IMG/VR virus record: IMGVR_UViG_3300009601_000004
Location: 1-64,000 of that record
Source: a virus
Strand: one strand, 5' to 3'
Length of the DNA stretch: 64,000 bases
The position numbers and the translations under genes are program-made. This document shows, piece after piece, positions 31,885-41,300 of the stretch (the first letter of the stretch is position 1; each line of letters opens with the position of its first letter). The notes under the pieces were generated by a model that worked only from the letters and a program-made list of their open reading frames with translations, made no database searches and was not told the DNA's origin.

Positions 31885-33215
31885 TGCCGTGGGTAGAGGA
31901 CAGCAGCGCGCCGGTAGAGACCTACCGCCACGGAGACGGTCTCAGTCTGCGTTGGGGCCGTGAAAGCTGGTCCTTGCTGGTCTGGCGCTTGCCTCTGGGC
32001 ACGGGGATTATCACTACCCTTCAGTTGGATCCGAAACTCGCGGAAGCCTCGGGACTCGCGGCACTCGCGGCACTCGCGGAAAAAGAGCTAGACACCAGGC
32101 AAGAGGGTGACACCGTCCCGTGCGCGGCCACCAACCGCTCTTGGACACTGCGCTATGACGAGAGCATTGACGGCGTAGACGGTAGCGGTGGCTGGGTCTG
32201 GCTTGACGGTAGCGGTGGGTCATACAACCCTGGGGTAGCACAGCGTAAACACCCACTCGTCGCTTACTTGCGCCTGCAAGACCAGACCAGACGCTACTGG
32301 GGGCCTTCCACCACGCAGCTCGCGCACGATGCAAGCCCGTGGAAGGACGAAGAGACGGGGGCGGGTACGCCTACTGTGCAGCCGGCAGCGGAGGAGGTGC
32401 TCGCCGACGCACTCAAGGCCGAGACCCGCAGAGGCTGGCAAACGCTGCAAGATGGTCGAGCCTACCGCCAGGTAGGTGACACACACTGGGCCATCATCAC
32501 GGTTGCAGACATCGACGATGGCGTCCGCTTTGGATTGTGGGCGCTGTACCGCGATGGATGCCATGTACTGGATGTGGGGACAGGGCACACCGACACAGTA
32601 GAGCAACGTACAGCGTGGGGGGATGCGTACATTGCTACAGTCCACAGCGCTAAGTGGGCAATCTCCTCGGATGGCACAGCGCTCTACATTGACTTTACAG
32701 GGGCGCTCACGTGGACAATCTCGAAAGTGGCCGGTAGCATTTGGGCGCTGCACTGCAACGGCAAGCGTCTTTCGGACATTGTTCCAGGGCACACAGGAAC
32801 GGCTCGACAGCGCATCGAGTGGGCGGATGAGCACATCCAGCAGCTAGAGGCCATGCAGCGCGAAGACGGGGCAGCAGACGCACAAGAGAGCGCCATCAAT
32901 CCCAGCCACTACAAGGACCGCGACGTCTCCGAGTGCATCGACATCGTGCGCGCCATTACCTGGGATCCTGAAGAGGTCGCCTGTGCCGTGGCCGCCAACC
33001 TTGGCGATGGTGCTGCCCCCGATACGAAGTCTGTGGCCTTCGCTGACCATTGCCGACTCGACGCATTCAAGTACGTGTTCCGCGCAGGTGACAAGGTGCT
33101 ACCCGGTGAAAACGTCCACGACGCCATCGTTCGCGACCTCGGTAAAGCGGTCTGGTACCTCCAGAAAGCTCTGCATGAGTTGGGTGCCGGCGACGACCCT
33201 CGGGATGGCACATGA
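31884..33215 (+). CDS. Multidomain protein with C-terminal DUF3310
   Basis: 443 residues from ATG 31884 (TGATG, with AAGGAGG upstream). Residues 1-150 and 170-310 look like two or three repeated beta modules (GWVWLDGSGGSYN..., AIITVADIDDGVRFGLWALY). Residues 335-435 match DUF3310: INPSHYKDRDVSECIDIVRA, then AFKYVFRAGDKV, then DLGKAVWYLQKAL. DUF3310 is widespread in phages near nucleotide metabolism genes, with MazG-like helices. A tandem 9-base repeat (CACTCGCGG) at 32049-32079 encodes LAALAALAE. Confidence 0.75.
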   Translation: MPWVEDSSAPVETYRHGDGLSLRWGRESWSLLVWRLPLGTGIITTLQLDPKLAEASGLAALAALAEKELDTRQEGDTVPCAATNRSWTLRYDESIDGVDGSGGWVWLDGSGGSYNPGVAQRKHPLVAYLRLQDQTRRYWGPSTTQLAHDASPWKDEETGAGTPTVQPAAEEVLADALKAETRRGWQTLQDGRAYRQVGDTHWAIITVADIDDGVRFGLWALYRDGCHVLDVGTGHTDTVEQRTAWGDAYIATVHSAKWAISSDGTALYIDFTGALTWTISKVAGSIWALHCNGKRLSDIVPGHTGTARQRIEWADEHIQQLEAMQREDGAADAQESAINPSHYKDRDVSECIDIVRAITWDPEEVACAVAANLGDGAAPDTKSVAFADHCRLDAFKYVFRAGDKVLPGENVHDAIVRDLGKAVWYLQKALHELGAGDDPRDGT

Positions 33216-33919
33216 ACGCCCGCGACCGCCGCACGCTTCGCCGTACCGTGCGACGCCGTCTAATCGAAATGGGCGTACAGCCAATGGCCGAAGACATGAG
33301 GAGCATGACCTTTTCCTCGGCTTGTGTTGTACGCAATTCGATGCAGCAAAACCTGTGGATTCGCCGTAAGGTGCAAGAGGACAAACGGCCTAAGTTCCAG
33401 GCGCGGCCAGGTCACGGGTCGCCTTCCACTTCCCGTAAGTGGGGCCACTTGATGAATCATTTGGGGAAGCTACAGCTCCTGCGGACTTTCCAGCGTCACG
33501 CCCCTGCCTTCCCTGAAGGCACGCAGGTGGAGTACACCCGCAAAGACGGCACCACAGTCACGGGCACGACTGACACATACTACCCGCAGAGCGTGCTAAA
33601 TGACTACGGCGCCGTGTTGGTGAAAGGCCCTGCGTACCGGCTCAAGCTCACCCCAGAAGACGCCAAGCGTGTTGGCCACCCTGTCACGGTCACTGCGTCC
33701 CGCCTCCGCGTCGTCATCACCCTTGACCCCGTGGGCTGCGACTTTGACCTGAGTACGCACGACTTTGACACCGTGCCTCGCGTCCGGTGTGATGAGCCCG
33801 TACTCGGTGACCTGCGCGTCTGCTACGACCACGCCAAGCTGTGCCCAGAGTGCCGCGAGGAGCCCGTCAACCCCGGCGAGACCTGCAACCCCTGCCCTGT
33901 TTACCTGGATGAGCCATGA
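33212..33919 (+). CDS. Unknown basic protein with C-terminal zinc ribbon
   Basis: 235 residues, ATGA overlap. The N-terminus is very basic (MNARDRRTLRRTVRRRLIEM). Residues 105-165 are beta-rich; the end has LRVCYDHAKLCPECREEP then CNPCP, a likely zinc-binding cluster. Possible nucleic-acid binder. Confidence 0.6.
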   Translation: MNARDRRTLRRTVRRRLIEMGVQPMAEDMRSMTFSSACVVRNSMQQNLWIRRKVQEDKRPKFQARPGHGSPSTSRKWGHLMNHLGKLQLLRTFQRHAPAFPEGTQVEYTRKDGTTVTGTTDTYYPQSVLNDYGAVLVKGPAYRLKLTPEDAKRVGHPVTVTASRLRVVITLDPVGCDFDLSTHDFDTVPRVRCDEPVLGDLRVCYDHAKLCPECREEPVNPGETCNPCPVYLDEP

Positions 33920-34320
33920 AGACAACGCACACCCGCGAGTTGTTCCGCGTGCGTGGCTTGTCAGCCACGGCCATCACCGTGCCCATAGATACATCCTGGG
34001 TTGTCACCGGCTTTCGCCCTATACGGGCTAACCGGCCCCTAGTGATCTATGAGACAGCAAACACGCGCGTTGAGCTTCTCTCCACGCCTGATGGGAAGTT
34101 GTGGCACCCCACGCATGACGACCTGAACACGGTGCATCGACTGCAGCCGTGGGCTGTACCTGCGGGGGTCACATTCACCCTGCGCATTGAGGAGCGTGGG
34201 TCGTCGTTGGCTTCTCCCCTTATCACGGATCACCCGCCCCTTGTGGGCGCAAGTGGGGGCGGAGGGCGGTACACTTTCTACGGGGAAGAGACCACTATTT
34301 TGCAGGGGGATACCTACTGA
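33916..34320 (+). CDS. Unknown beta-rich protein (134 residues)
   Basis: ATG overlapping the previous stop. Alternating strands (AITVPIDTSWVVTGFRPIRA), no Cys pairs or catalytic motif. Ends TGATG with a tiny downstream frame. Confidence 0.55.
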   Translation: MKTTHTRELFRVRGLSATAITVPIDTSWVVTGFRPIRANRPLVIYETANTRVELLSTPDGKLWHPTHDDLNTVHRLQPWAVPAGVTFTLRIEERGSSLASPLITDHPPLVGASGGGGRYTFYGEETTILQGDTY

Positions 34321-34367
34321 TGACCAAGCCAATACCACGCCACATTTTCGACCCTTGGAGCCCCTAA
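34320..34367 (+). CDS. Candidate 15-residue coupling ORF
   Basis: ATG 34320 overlaps the previous stop (TGATG) and its own stop overlaps the next start (TAATG). Reads MTKPIPRHIFDPWSP. Its only likely role is to carry ribosomes to the next gene; it may also be just spacing. Confidence 0.3.
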   Translation: MTKPIPRHIFDPWSP

Positions 34368-34699
34368 TGAGCCGTGAGACACAACCGACGTGGGCAAGTC
34401 TCCAGGGTGCCGCGATACTTGCTTTTGTTGTGGGTGCCGCAAGCTGCTCGTTGGTCTGGTTAGCGGTCACCACACACCCCATGCCAGCGCACCCCGACAC
34501 GCCGACCATTCCTTTTCACCTCGAAGCTCACAGCGCCGTAGACTGGGTGGAGCATCAGGGCGAGCTGGTTCGCATCCGCGACGTAGAGAATGACCTGCTG
34601 TGTTGGGTGACTGTCCGGCTGGACGGCGACCCGATGAGCATGTGGTGTTCACCTGGTTGGGCACTTGAAGAACCGGGAGACGCAGACGATGAGCAGTAG
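34367..34699 (+). CDS. Membrane-anchored small protein (110 residues)
   Basis: ATG 34367 in TAATG. Residues 12-36 form a signal-anchor helix (LQGAAILAFVVGAASCSLVWLAV); the remainder would face the periplasm or exterior, with two Cys and an acidic tail. No family. Confidence 0.6.
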   Translation: MSRETQPTWASLQGAAILAFVVGAASCSLVWLAVTTHPMPAHPDTPTIPFHLEAHSAVDWVEHQGELVRIRDVENDLLCWVTVRLDGDPMSMWCSPGWALEEPGDADDEQ

Positions 34700-35102
34700 T
34701 AATTGGACATACGCAGAGAGCCCAGACACCGCCGCAAAGGCTCGTGGGGAAGGCTTCTTAGCCATTCGGCACACTCGCACCTGTGAGTGTCGAATCGTGC
34801 TTCACGGGCCGTCTCGTTCTGCCCTCGCGGACGCAGCTCACGAGGTAGACCGCGGCTTAGACTTGCGCGGCGAGCCGCAGCGCCTCACTCGCGCGAATTG
34901 GACGGGCCGCCCCACTGTAGAGGTGCCTACGCCGAAGGGCGCTGTTGTCGTCACGGGCCTCCGCTTGGTGGAGCCAGAGCCTTCAGTTGCTGGGGAGCCC
35001 TGTGGGGTGTGTTTGTCGCCCAACACCGAAATACTTGGGGACTACACTGATTGTGTCGACTGCGGCGCCTGCAGCTTGGACCCTGACTGGGTTGAAGCGT
35101 GA
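34689..35102 (+). CDS. Zinc-finger-like protein (137 residues)
   Basis: ATG 34689 inside the previous gene's end. The C-terminus has PCGVCLSPNTE and DCVDCGACSLD, four or more Cys for a zinc ribbon. N-terminal half alpha/beta. No family. Confidence 0.6.
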   Translation: MSSSNWTYAESPDTAAKARGEGFLAIRHTRTCECRIVLHGPSRSALADAAHEVDRGLDLRGEPQRLTRANWTGRPTVEVPTPKGAVVVTGLRLVEPEPSVAGEPCGVCLSPNTEILGDYTDCVDCGACSLDPDWVEA

Positions 35103-35284
35103 GCGACGCCCCCGAAGAGGTCCGCAAGCCGGCAAGGCCGGTTACTTTCGAGGGTGTGAGTTACCCTAGTGTGGGAGCGTTTGCGCGTTTCTACCGAGGG
35201 CATGAAGCGGGTCGGTTAACCAAACGTCAGCGCAATCGAGCGCTGGACGCACTGCGTGAAAACGCCAAAAAGGGAGGCACTTGA
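35099..35284 (+). CDS. Small basic protein (61 residues)
   Basis: GTG 35099 (GTGA). Contains TFEGVSYPSVGAFARFYRG, a pattern like small phage DNA-binding or NUMOD-like segments, and a basic helical end. Function unknown. Confidence 0.55.
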   Translation: MSDAPEEVRKPARPVTFEGVSYPSVGAFARFYRGHEAGRLTKRQRNRALDALRENAKKGGT

Positions 35285-35829
35285 TGCCAACAGGACCATT
35301 CTCACCCGGAAAGTTTCCACCGATTGACGGGCTCCCGCCTATCACGCAAGACGATGCAGAGGCCTTCGAGCAGGAGACTCACAGCAGCTTGGTTGAGTCG
35401 GGCTTGTCAACCATCATAGCCGTCGCGCAGGCAGCACAGGCTGGCCGTATGCCCCTCACGCGGGCACTCGGTCTCATCCAAGGCACCGCAGAGCAGTACC
35501 GCAACCTTGCCAATCTCTACGCTGCGGGAGAACCCGAGTTTGAGAAGGACGGCTATGGTGGGGGCCTAGTGCGCCGACGTCGGCCTGAAAATGCGGGAGG
35601 GCTCGCGGGCATACCACACGAGCTGACGGGTATGCTGGAGGGCCAGGCCGAAGCGGTCAACATCAGCGCGCTCACTTCTATCCTGAAGTCTGACGCTTCC
35701 GAGGACGCGAAGGCCGTGGCTAGTGCCCGCCTTGACGCTCTACTCTTGCCAGTGCCTGCTACGTGGACGCCGGCACCGTCCGAAGCCCTGCTTACCCCGC
35801 TACCCCCTGAACAACCCGAGGACGCTTAA
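35284..35829 (+). CDS. Unknown protein (181 residues)
   Basis: ATG 35284 (TGATG). Pro-rich ends around a helical core (LVESGLSTIIAVAQAAQAGR; LTSILKSDASEDAKAVASARLDALL). No family. Stop TAA, then ATG of the next gene at once. Confidence 0.6.
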   Translation: MPTGPFSPGKFPPIDGLPPITQDDAEAFEQETHSSLVESGLSTIIAVAQAAQAGRMPLTRALGLIQGTAEQYRNLANLYAAGEPEFEKDGYGGGLVRRRRPENAGGLAGIPHELTGMLEGQAEAVNISALTSILKSDASEDAKAVASARLDALLLPVPATWTPAPSEALLTPLPPEQPEDA

Positions 35830-36552
35830 ATGCACTGGTTCATCCCATCGAGTACCGGGGACTTCCGCTTGGAGTCCATCAAGGACAACACGAGCTGCAA
35901 GCTCACAGTGAACGACCCGACGACCTTCGAGTACGGCGAGATACTGACACCGTTCATTACCAAGATGCGCAAAGCCTCCTGGATTGACGACGCCGACGGA
36001 GTCGCCCGCAAAGGCAAGACTGTCCTCAAGATCAAGGCATCGATCCAGACGATTGGTGCCATCCTCGCGAGCATCGTGACCGAGTCCCGTGGTGAGACGT
36101 GGACAGCCATCCGCAGCGAGGGCGGGAAGGTGACGCTCTTGTCAGAGTCTACGGACCCTGGGAAGGCCATTGAGTCCGCACCCGATACCATAGCGGCTGT
36201 GACGGTTAAGAAGCCTCGACGGGGGTGCCCAGCACCGGAGGATGCAAACATCCGTGCGTCCCAAGTGCTTCGCACGTTCAGCACAGAAGTCCAGTGGTTG
36301 GACTTCTTGGCGACGGGCACCATGAAGCTCATCGGCAACGCCACAGGTCGTGCATACCGCGTGTTCCATCGCAAGCGCGCAGTCGAACGCCGGCTAGGTC
36401 ACTTGCTGGTCGACGACACGGGCGACGAGGTCTGTGTGTGGGATGACACCATCCCCGCTGAAGAGGAGATGCTCGCCATCAAACTGGCTGTGGAGCACCG
36501 CGAGGCGTGGCTCATGAGCGGTCACCTTGGTGGTGGCTTGGCGCTGATCTAG
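35830..36552 (+). CDS. Unknown protein (240 residues)
   Basis: ATG 35830 directly after the previous stop. Residues 1-100 alpha/beta, 100-130 basic linker (VKKPRRGCPAP), 130-240 a domain with TGTMKLIGNATGRAYRVFHR, then GDEVCVWDDTIPAEEEMLAIKL, a zinc-free pattern seen in other phage proteins. No function known. Confidence 0.6.
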   Translation: MHWFIPSSTGDFRLESIKDNTSCKLTVNDPTTFEYGEILTPFITKMRKASWIDDADGVARKGKTVLKIKASIQTIGAILASIVTESRGETWTAIRSEGGKVTLLSESTDPGKAIESAPDTIAAVTVKKPRRGCPAPEDANIRASQVLRTFSTEVQWLDFLATGTMKLIGNATGRAYRVFHRKRAVERRLGHLLVDDTGDEVCVWDDTIPAEEEMLAIKLAVEHREAWLMSGHLGGGLALI

Positions 36553-36773
36553 TGCCTCGGTACGAGTACCGGTGTGGTGAGTGCGGACACGTCCAAGACC
36601 TGTTCGGCATTCCTGTGTCGAGGCGAGATGAGCCCGTGATGTGCAACGCATCAGCTGCCCACCCTGACACGGGCGCTCCCGTCCGCTGTGTGCGACTTGT
36701 CGCGGTCACAGGGGGATTCTCGCTCAAGGGCGGCGGCTGGTACAAAGACGGTTACCAAAAGGACAAGCCATGA
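36552..36773 (+). CDS. FmdB-type zinc-ribbon protein
   Basis: 73 residues from GTG 36552 (overlapping TAG). Opens PRYEYRCGECGHVQDLFGIP, the hallmark of FmdB/Zn-ribbon_8 putative regulators, with a later Cys pair (MCN...RC) and a FSLKGGGWYKDGY end as in that family. Probably a small zinc-binding regulator; the target is unknown. Confidence 0.82.
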   Translation: MPRYEYRCGECGHVQDLFGIPVSRRDEPVMCNASAAHPDTGAPVRCVRLVAVTGGFSLKGGGWYKDGYQKDKP

Positions 36774-37012
36774 ATACATTTGCAACCATTTATGCCCTGG
36801 GGATGGCCTGGGGCGGGCTTCACACGGTGTGGCAGATTCACACGGGTAGGAGCGTCCTAGACACCGACCGAGCCGTCGTGAAAGTCTTACCGCTCACACG
36901 GCAGCAGATGATCCAAACCCTCGTGTTCGGTTCGGCGGTTCTTTGGCCCGCGTTGCTTGTGGCCATCCTGTTCAACCTGTGGTCCCGGTTGTCTGCTTGG
37001 GTGCATAGTTGA
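36770..37012 (+). CDS. Small membrane protein (80 residues, two helices)
   Basis: ATG overlapping the previous stop. Hydrophobic residues 3-25 and 50-75 (TLVFGSAVLWPALLVAILFNL). No family. Confidence 0.6.
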   Translation: MNTFATIYALGMAWGGLHTVWQIHTGRSVLDTDRAVVKVLPLTRQQMIQTLVFGSAVLWPALLVAILFNLWSRLSAWVHS

Positions 37013-37203
37013 AGGGGCGCAAACGGGCACTAGAGGCCTTGCGCTACTTTTCAGGCCAGATGTTTCTGGCGGAGGTCGAGGCGCGAGCCGAAGGCGACGC
37101 AGACGGGCAGAAGCTACTCACGGCGCTGGGTATTCACTGTCAAAAGCAGATGAGCGAAACGGCGCGCACCTTAGCTGATGAGGTACCCGATGCGCCGGAG
37201 TAG
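37009..37203 (+). CDS. Small helical protein (64 residues)
   Basis: TTG 37009 overlapping the previous stop (TTGA). Helical, basic start (MKGRKRALEALRYFSG), acidic end. The rare TTG start suggests low expression. Confidence 0.45.
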   Translation: MKGRKRALEALRYFSGQMFLAEVEARAEGDADGQKLLTALGIHCQKQMSETARTLADEVPDAPE

Positions 37204-37444
37204 GCGCCACTGGGTAAAGCTGGCATCGTTTCTGTACGAGCGCCACGATGGGCTGCGGGTGCATATCGGTGGATTTATCCGTGCAGCTGACAGGACACAC
37301 CTGTGGTCGGTTTACCGGCTCGATGACTTGATGCTCCCGGCGTGGAAAGCTGCGAAGGCGCGAGAGCCTAAGAGCCGCCGCGCATTGCTTCGCCTTGCGG
37401 ATGACCTGTGGCCTGCGCCTGTGGAAGAGCCGAAACATGCCTAG
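37190..37444 (+). CDS. Small basic protein (84 residues)
   Basis: ATG 37190, with an alternative at 37178. Reads MRRSRRHWVKLASFLYERHD; basic throughout, with strands (LRVHIGGFIRAADRTHLWSVY). Overlaps genes on both sides. No family. Confidence 0.5.
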   Translation: MRRSRRHWVKLASFLYERHDGLRVHIGGFIRAADRTHLWSVYRLDDLMLPAWKAAKAREPKSRRALLRLADDLWPAPVEEPKHA

Positions 37445-37961
37445 TTGGCCCAAGGAAAAGCTAGACAAGTGGGTGACTGTTTACACGGACGCAGGGTTTC
37501 ACGAAGGGAGGGCTCGTGTTGCGTACTTGGCGCGCACGAGCCTGACACCTAGATGGTTCGACAATGCTCGTGACTGCCAATGCACCGACGTGCAAGCGGC
37601 TGAAACTATCGCCATATGGTTCGCGCTCAACGAAGTACACCGGGTGTTCCCTGACCCCGCGACCATCGAAGGGCTGTTCGTGCGTACGGACAACAAGTGG
37701 GTCGCAGAGCTTGTGGGTGCCAAGACAAAGTCCCAGCGTAAGCATTACCTTCGGCGAGCTTTGAAGGGCCAGCTTCAAACCGATCTGCACACCGCGCTGA
37801 AAGGCGTGTTCAATGCTGCTGACCACTACGGGTACGAACTGCGGGTAAAGCATGTGTTCGCGCACGGGAGAGCTAACGACCCGACAGCGCGGTGGATGAA
37901 TGACCAGGCCGACAGGTTGGCAAATTTACGATCGAAGGAGCGACAAAATGCCGCTAACTAA
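37437..37961 (+). CDS. Ribonuclease H-like protein
   Basis: 174 residues, ATG 37437. Catalytic set of RNase HI: Asp in VTVYTDAGFHEG, Glu in VQAAETIAIWFAL, Asp in LFVRTDNKWVAEL and the C-terminal Asp in ARWMNDQADRLAN, with a His loop FAHGRANDP. It would remove RNA primers or RNA of RNA-DNA hybrids during replication. Located at the end of the long rightward unit, facing the DNA polymerase gene. Confidence 0.82.
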   Translation: MPSWPKEKLDKWVTVYTDAGFHEGRARVAYLARTSLTPRWFDNARDCQCTDVQAAETIAIWFALNEVHRVFPDPATIEGLFVRTDNKWVAELVGAKTKSQRKHYLRRALKGQLQTDLHTALKGVFNAADHYGYELRVKHVFAHGRANDPTARWMNDQADRLANLRSKERQNAAN

Positions 37962-38169
37962 GTGCTGGCCTCTACAGTTGGCTTGGCTTCTACCTCTTCG
38001 GCCCGCAGACCCGTGGGGCTTGCGGCAAACGTCCGTCGCGCTTAGCCGTGCCATGCTTGCAGCAAACCCCGAGTGGTACCGCCTGTTCGGTCTACCCAAA
38101 GGATGGACAAAGCATGTGCCGCAGTCTACCTATGAGGAGCTACTGAGCCTGGCAGCGAGACGGCCCTAG
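37948..38169 (+). CDS. Small unknown protein (73 residues)
   Basis: ATG 37948 overlapping the RNase H end. Trp/Leu/Pro-rich (LAWLLPLRPADPWGLRQT). Last gene of the unit; the CTAGCT...AGCTAG inverted repeat just after (38167-38191) may be a weak bidirectional hairpin. Confidence 0.5.
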   Translation: MPLTKCWPLQLAWLLPLRPADPWGLRQTSVALSRAMLAANPEWYRLFGLPKGWTKHVPQSTYEELLSLAARRP

Positions 38170-38186
38170 CTCCACAGGGACGGTAG

Positions 38187-38378
38187 CTAGGCCCAGTAGC
38201 CAGCATCACGGTGGCGGTTCATCGCTAGTTGCGCTGCGAGTATACGCTTGCCGTCTTTGCTGCGTTTGGCTTCGAGCAACGCGCGGTAGAGAATGCGGCG
38301 CTTAGCAAGGTACTCCGCGTGGAACTTCAGGTATTTCGGGTCAGCGCTGCCATACTTCTTGCTCACGTTTCGCTCCAA
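38187..38378 (-). CDS. Small basic protein (63 residues)
   Basis: ATG 38378 overlapping the polymerase stop. Lys/Arg-rich helix (YLKFHAEYLAKRRILYRALL). Last gene of the leftward replication module. Possible nucleic-acid binder. Confidence 0.6.
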   Translation of the reverse strand: MERNVSKKYGSADPKYLKFHAEYLAKRRILYRALLEAKRSKDGKRILAAQLAMNRHRDAGYWA

Positions 38379-41300
38379 CGGGATTGACCCATACCTAGCG
38401 GGTCATCTTCGCGGAGGGCCATCCCTGGATCAGCCGTGAAGTTGACACCGGGGTATGCCTCGTTGGTGACGTTCATCCGCTCGATGAGCAGGTCGTAGAT
38501 GCGCTTCGCGTCGTGCTCTGGGCACTCGACGGTGATGGAGTCGTGGCACTGGTTGATGATGCCGGTGCCGGGACCGGCGTACCCAAACGGAATGCGCGGT
38601 ACGAGGTCGGCCATGATCTTGTTCATCAGGCCCGCGCCACTCGCTTGGATGGGGAAGTTCACGAACTCATTCAGCTTCGAGGCGCGTTGGCCTGTGAAAT
38701 CGCGACGGCGCCAGGTGACCGGCTCGTAGATGCAACCGTGCGCCTTGACCAAAGCCAGCTCGCGGAGCCAACCGTCAATGAACTCCGGGCACCCCTTGAG
38801 CCAGTTTTCGTGCATGGCGCCGACCTCCATCTCCGTGAGGTCGGGGAAGAGGAGTACACCGCGCTTCTTGTCTTCGGCGGATGTGACCAAGCGGAACACC
38901 GTGTGGGTGTCCACGACCTCGACAGAGCCACCGCGGACGGCACAACCAGCTGCGTACTGCGAGGCGTATTGAATGGCCTTAGCGAGTTTGCGCATCTTCT
39001 CGAACTCGCCACCCCGCGCGAAGTCCTTGCGGCCAAACACGGAAGGTGCGCCGCCGAAGTTCATCATGCGAACCCGGCCGAAGACGGCTTCCATGGTCAT
39101 CTGGTGCGGGTCAATGCCCTTCTCAAAGGCTTCAAGGTACCGGGCAGCTCCCCAGCGGGCGGCGGCGATGCGCAGCTCCAGCTGGTCCATGTCGGCGCCT
39201 ACGAGCAGGTTGCCGGGTGCCGCGATGATCATGCCCTTGGCGAGTGCCGGCAAGTTCTGGACGTTAGGCCCGCTACTGCTGTACCGCCCGGTCACTGGGG
39301 TATGGTTGTTCCAATTCGCGTGGAGACGGCCATCTACCCAGGTGCGGCAGGCTTTATCCAGCGCAAGGTCGCCGGTTGGGGGGCGGAAAGGCCGGACGTA
39401 CGTGCCCCACATCTTCGCGTGGCGACGCACCATGCGGATGGAGTGGATGAACTTGCGCTGTAGGTCGGTGAGGTTTGGGTCAACCATGAGCTGACGCAAC
39501 ACGCTGTCCCCGGTGCTGATCTCACCGCTGCTCGTGTACAGCTCTTTGTTCTTCAGCTTCGTAGGGATGGGTAGTTCCCACTCATCGAATAGAACGGCGC
39601 GCAGCTGGGGGTGTGACAGGGGGTTGAAGGCTAGCGTGTCGAGACCCAGCTCTGACGCATTCGGCAGGAATCCAGCATCCCCGAACTCGTCTTTGGCGTC
39701 AGCGTCTGCCTCTTCTCGCTCATCAAGGGATGCTTCTAGCTGCCACTCGCTGTTTGCCTTGTCCGCTTTCTTGGAGCGCTTGACGATGTCCGTCACGTCC
39801 ACGCCACCGGCCTGGAGCACTTGACGAAGACGCAGGGTCCACTGCGGCACCGCACCACGCGGCAACGTGACCATGCCCTGCGACCCGTCAGCGTTCCGTT
39901 TGCCATTCCGTATGGTGATCTTGCCGGGAGACGCGAGCAATAGGTCAAGGCGCTCCCGCTCGTCTTGGTCGACCTGCATCCCTTGGTAGTGCATCCCTAC
40001 GCAGGCGCTCTGCATGACATGGTCCAGCGTCAGCACGCCGGTTTGCTGGCGCTCCTTGAGCACCTCGTACATGCGTGGGACGGTGTCACCGGGCACAACA
40101 TTGTCCCAGATGCAGTAGCGCCACAGCGTCTCATCCGTCCGAGCGTGTACTGCGGTGTGGTTGCCCTTCCAATCGTGGATGTCTGTCCACACACTGCCGA
40201 CGGTGCCGAGGTCGTTAGGTATCTCTGGCTGTACAGAGCGCTTTACTTGGATGCCATCAAGGTGGGGCGAAGGGCTCCACCCTGACCTACACTCGGTCAC
40301 GATTCGGTCGTATTGCCCGCTGTTCCAGCCTACTTTGAGTATTCCGGCGTCGGTTCCCCAGTGCTTCAGTATGCGGTCGCGCTCCGCTTGCTCGTGGGCG
40401 TCGTACAGGGGTAGCCGTGTACCATCGTCCATGGTGTACCAGTCTTCGTAGAACCCCGGCGGGTTGCTCTGAACATCGGCGATGGCTGCGCGTATGGCTT
40501 CGGACTGCACAGCGCCCTGCGACTCGTACACTTGGCGGAGCCGCACAGCCGCCTGCTGGCGCGCTTCCGTCTCGCGGCGCCACTGTACCGGGTCGTAGGG
40601 CACGATGACGCCCCATGTGGTCGTACCGATGCCAAGGCACCGCCGACGCGCAGTCATGGCACGAATGCCGTCAGTCTCCCAGTCCCAGAAGTGCGTCTTC
40701 GTGCCTAGCCAATCCAGGGGTAAGTAGTCTGGGTGGTCTCGCTGGATGAGCAGACGTTCCATATCGGCGACGCCGGGACGGTAGATCATCTTGGTGTCGA
40801 ACACACGCAGTTCACCGCGCCACCACCGCCAAGCCCGGTCGAGGTCCGCCATGAACACCTCATCCCACTGGCTTTCGCGCAAGACGAAACCAGGGCTCAG
40901 CATGGGCAGGATCTGTCGACCTGGGACGCGAGAGGGGTCGAGACCTTCGGCCTTCAGGCGTTCGGGGTAGTCAAAGAACGGTCGAGGGTCCACGGCGGAC
41001 AATGGCAGCTCGACTAGGCGGCCACGAGCGTTGCCAATGCCCCCACGTAGGCCAGGGACGATGGCGCGGGCGGACACCGGACCAAACGGAATGACGTGCA
41101 GAAACGGCGCAATCTCCCGATGCATCCGGGGGGCGCAACACTCGGTCGGCGTTGGGATTGGTTGCTTGCCAGCGCTGGCGCGCTTTTTGTTGCGACGGCG
41201 CAGCTTGCTTTCATACGCGGTCACGTCGCCGCCGGGGGACATGCACGCCACCGTAGATGTCGTTGATAGGTGATGGCGAGACGTGCCCAGCCGAACGAGT

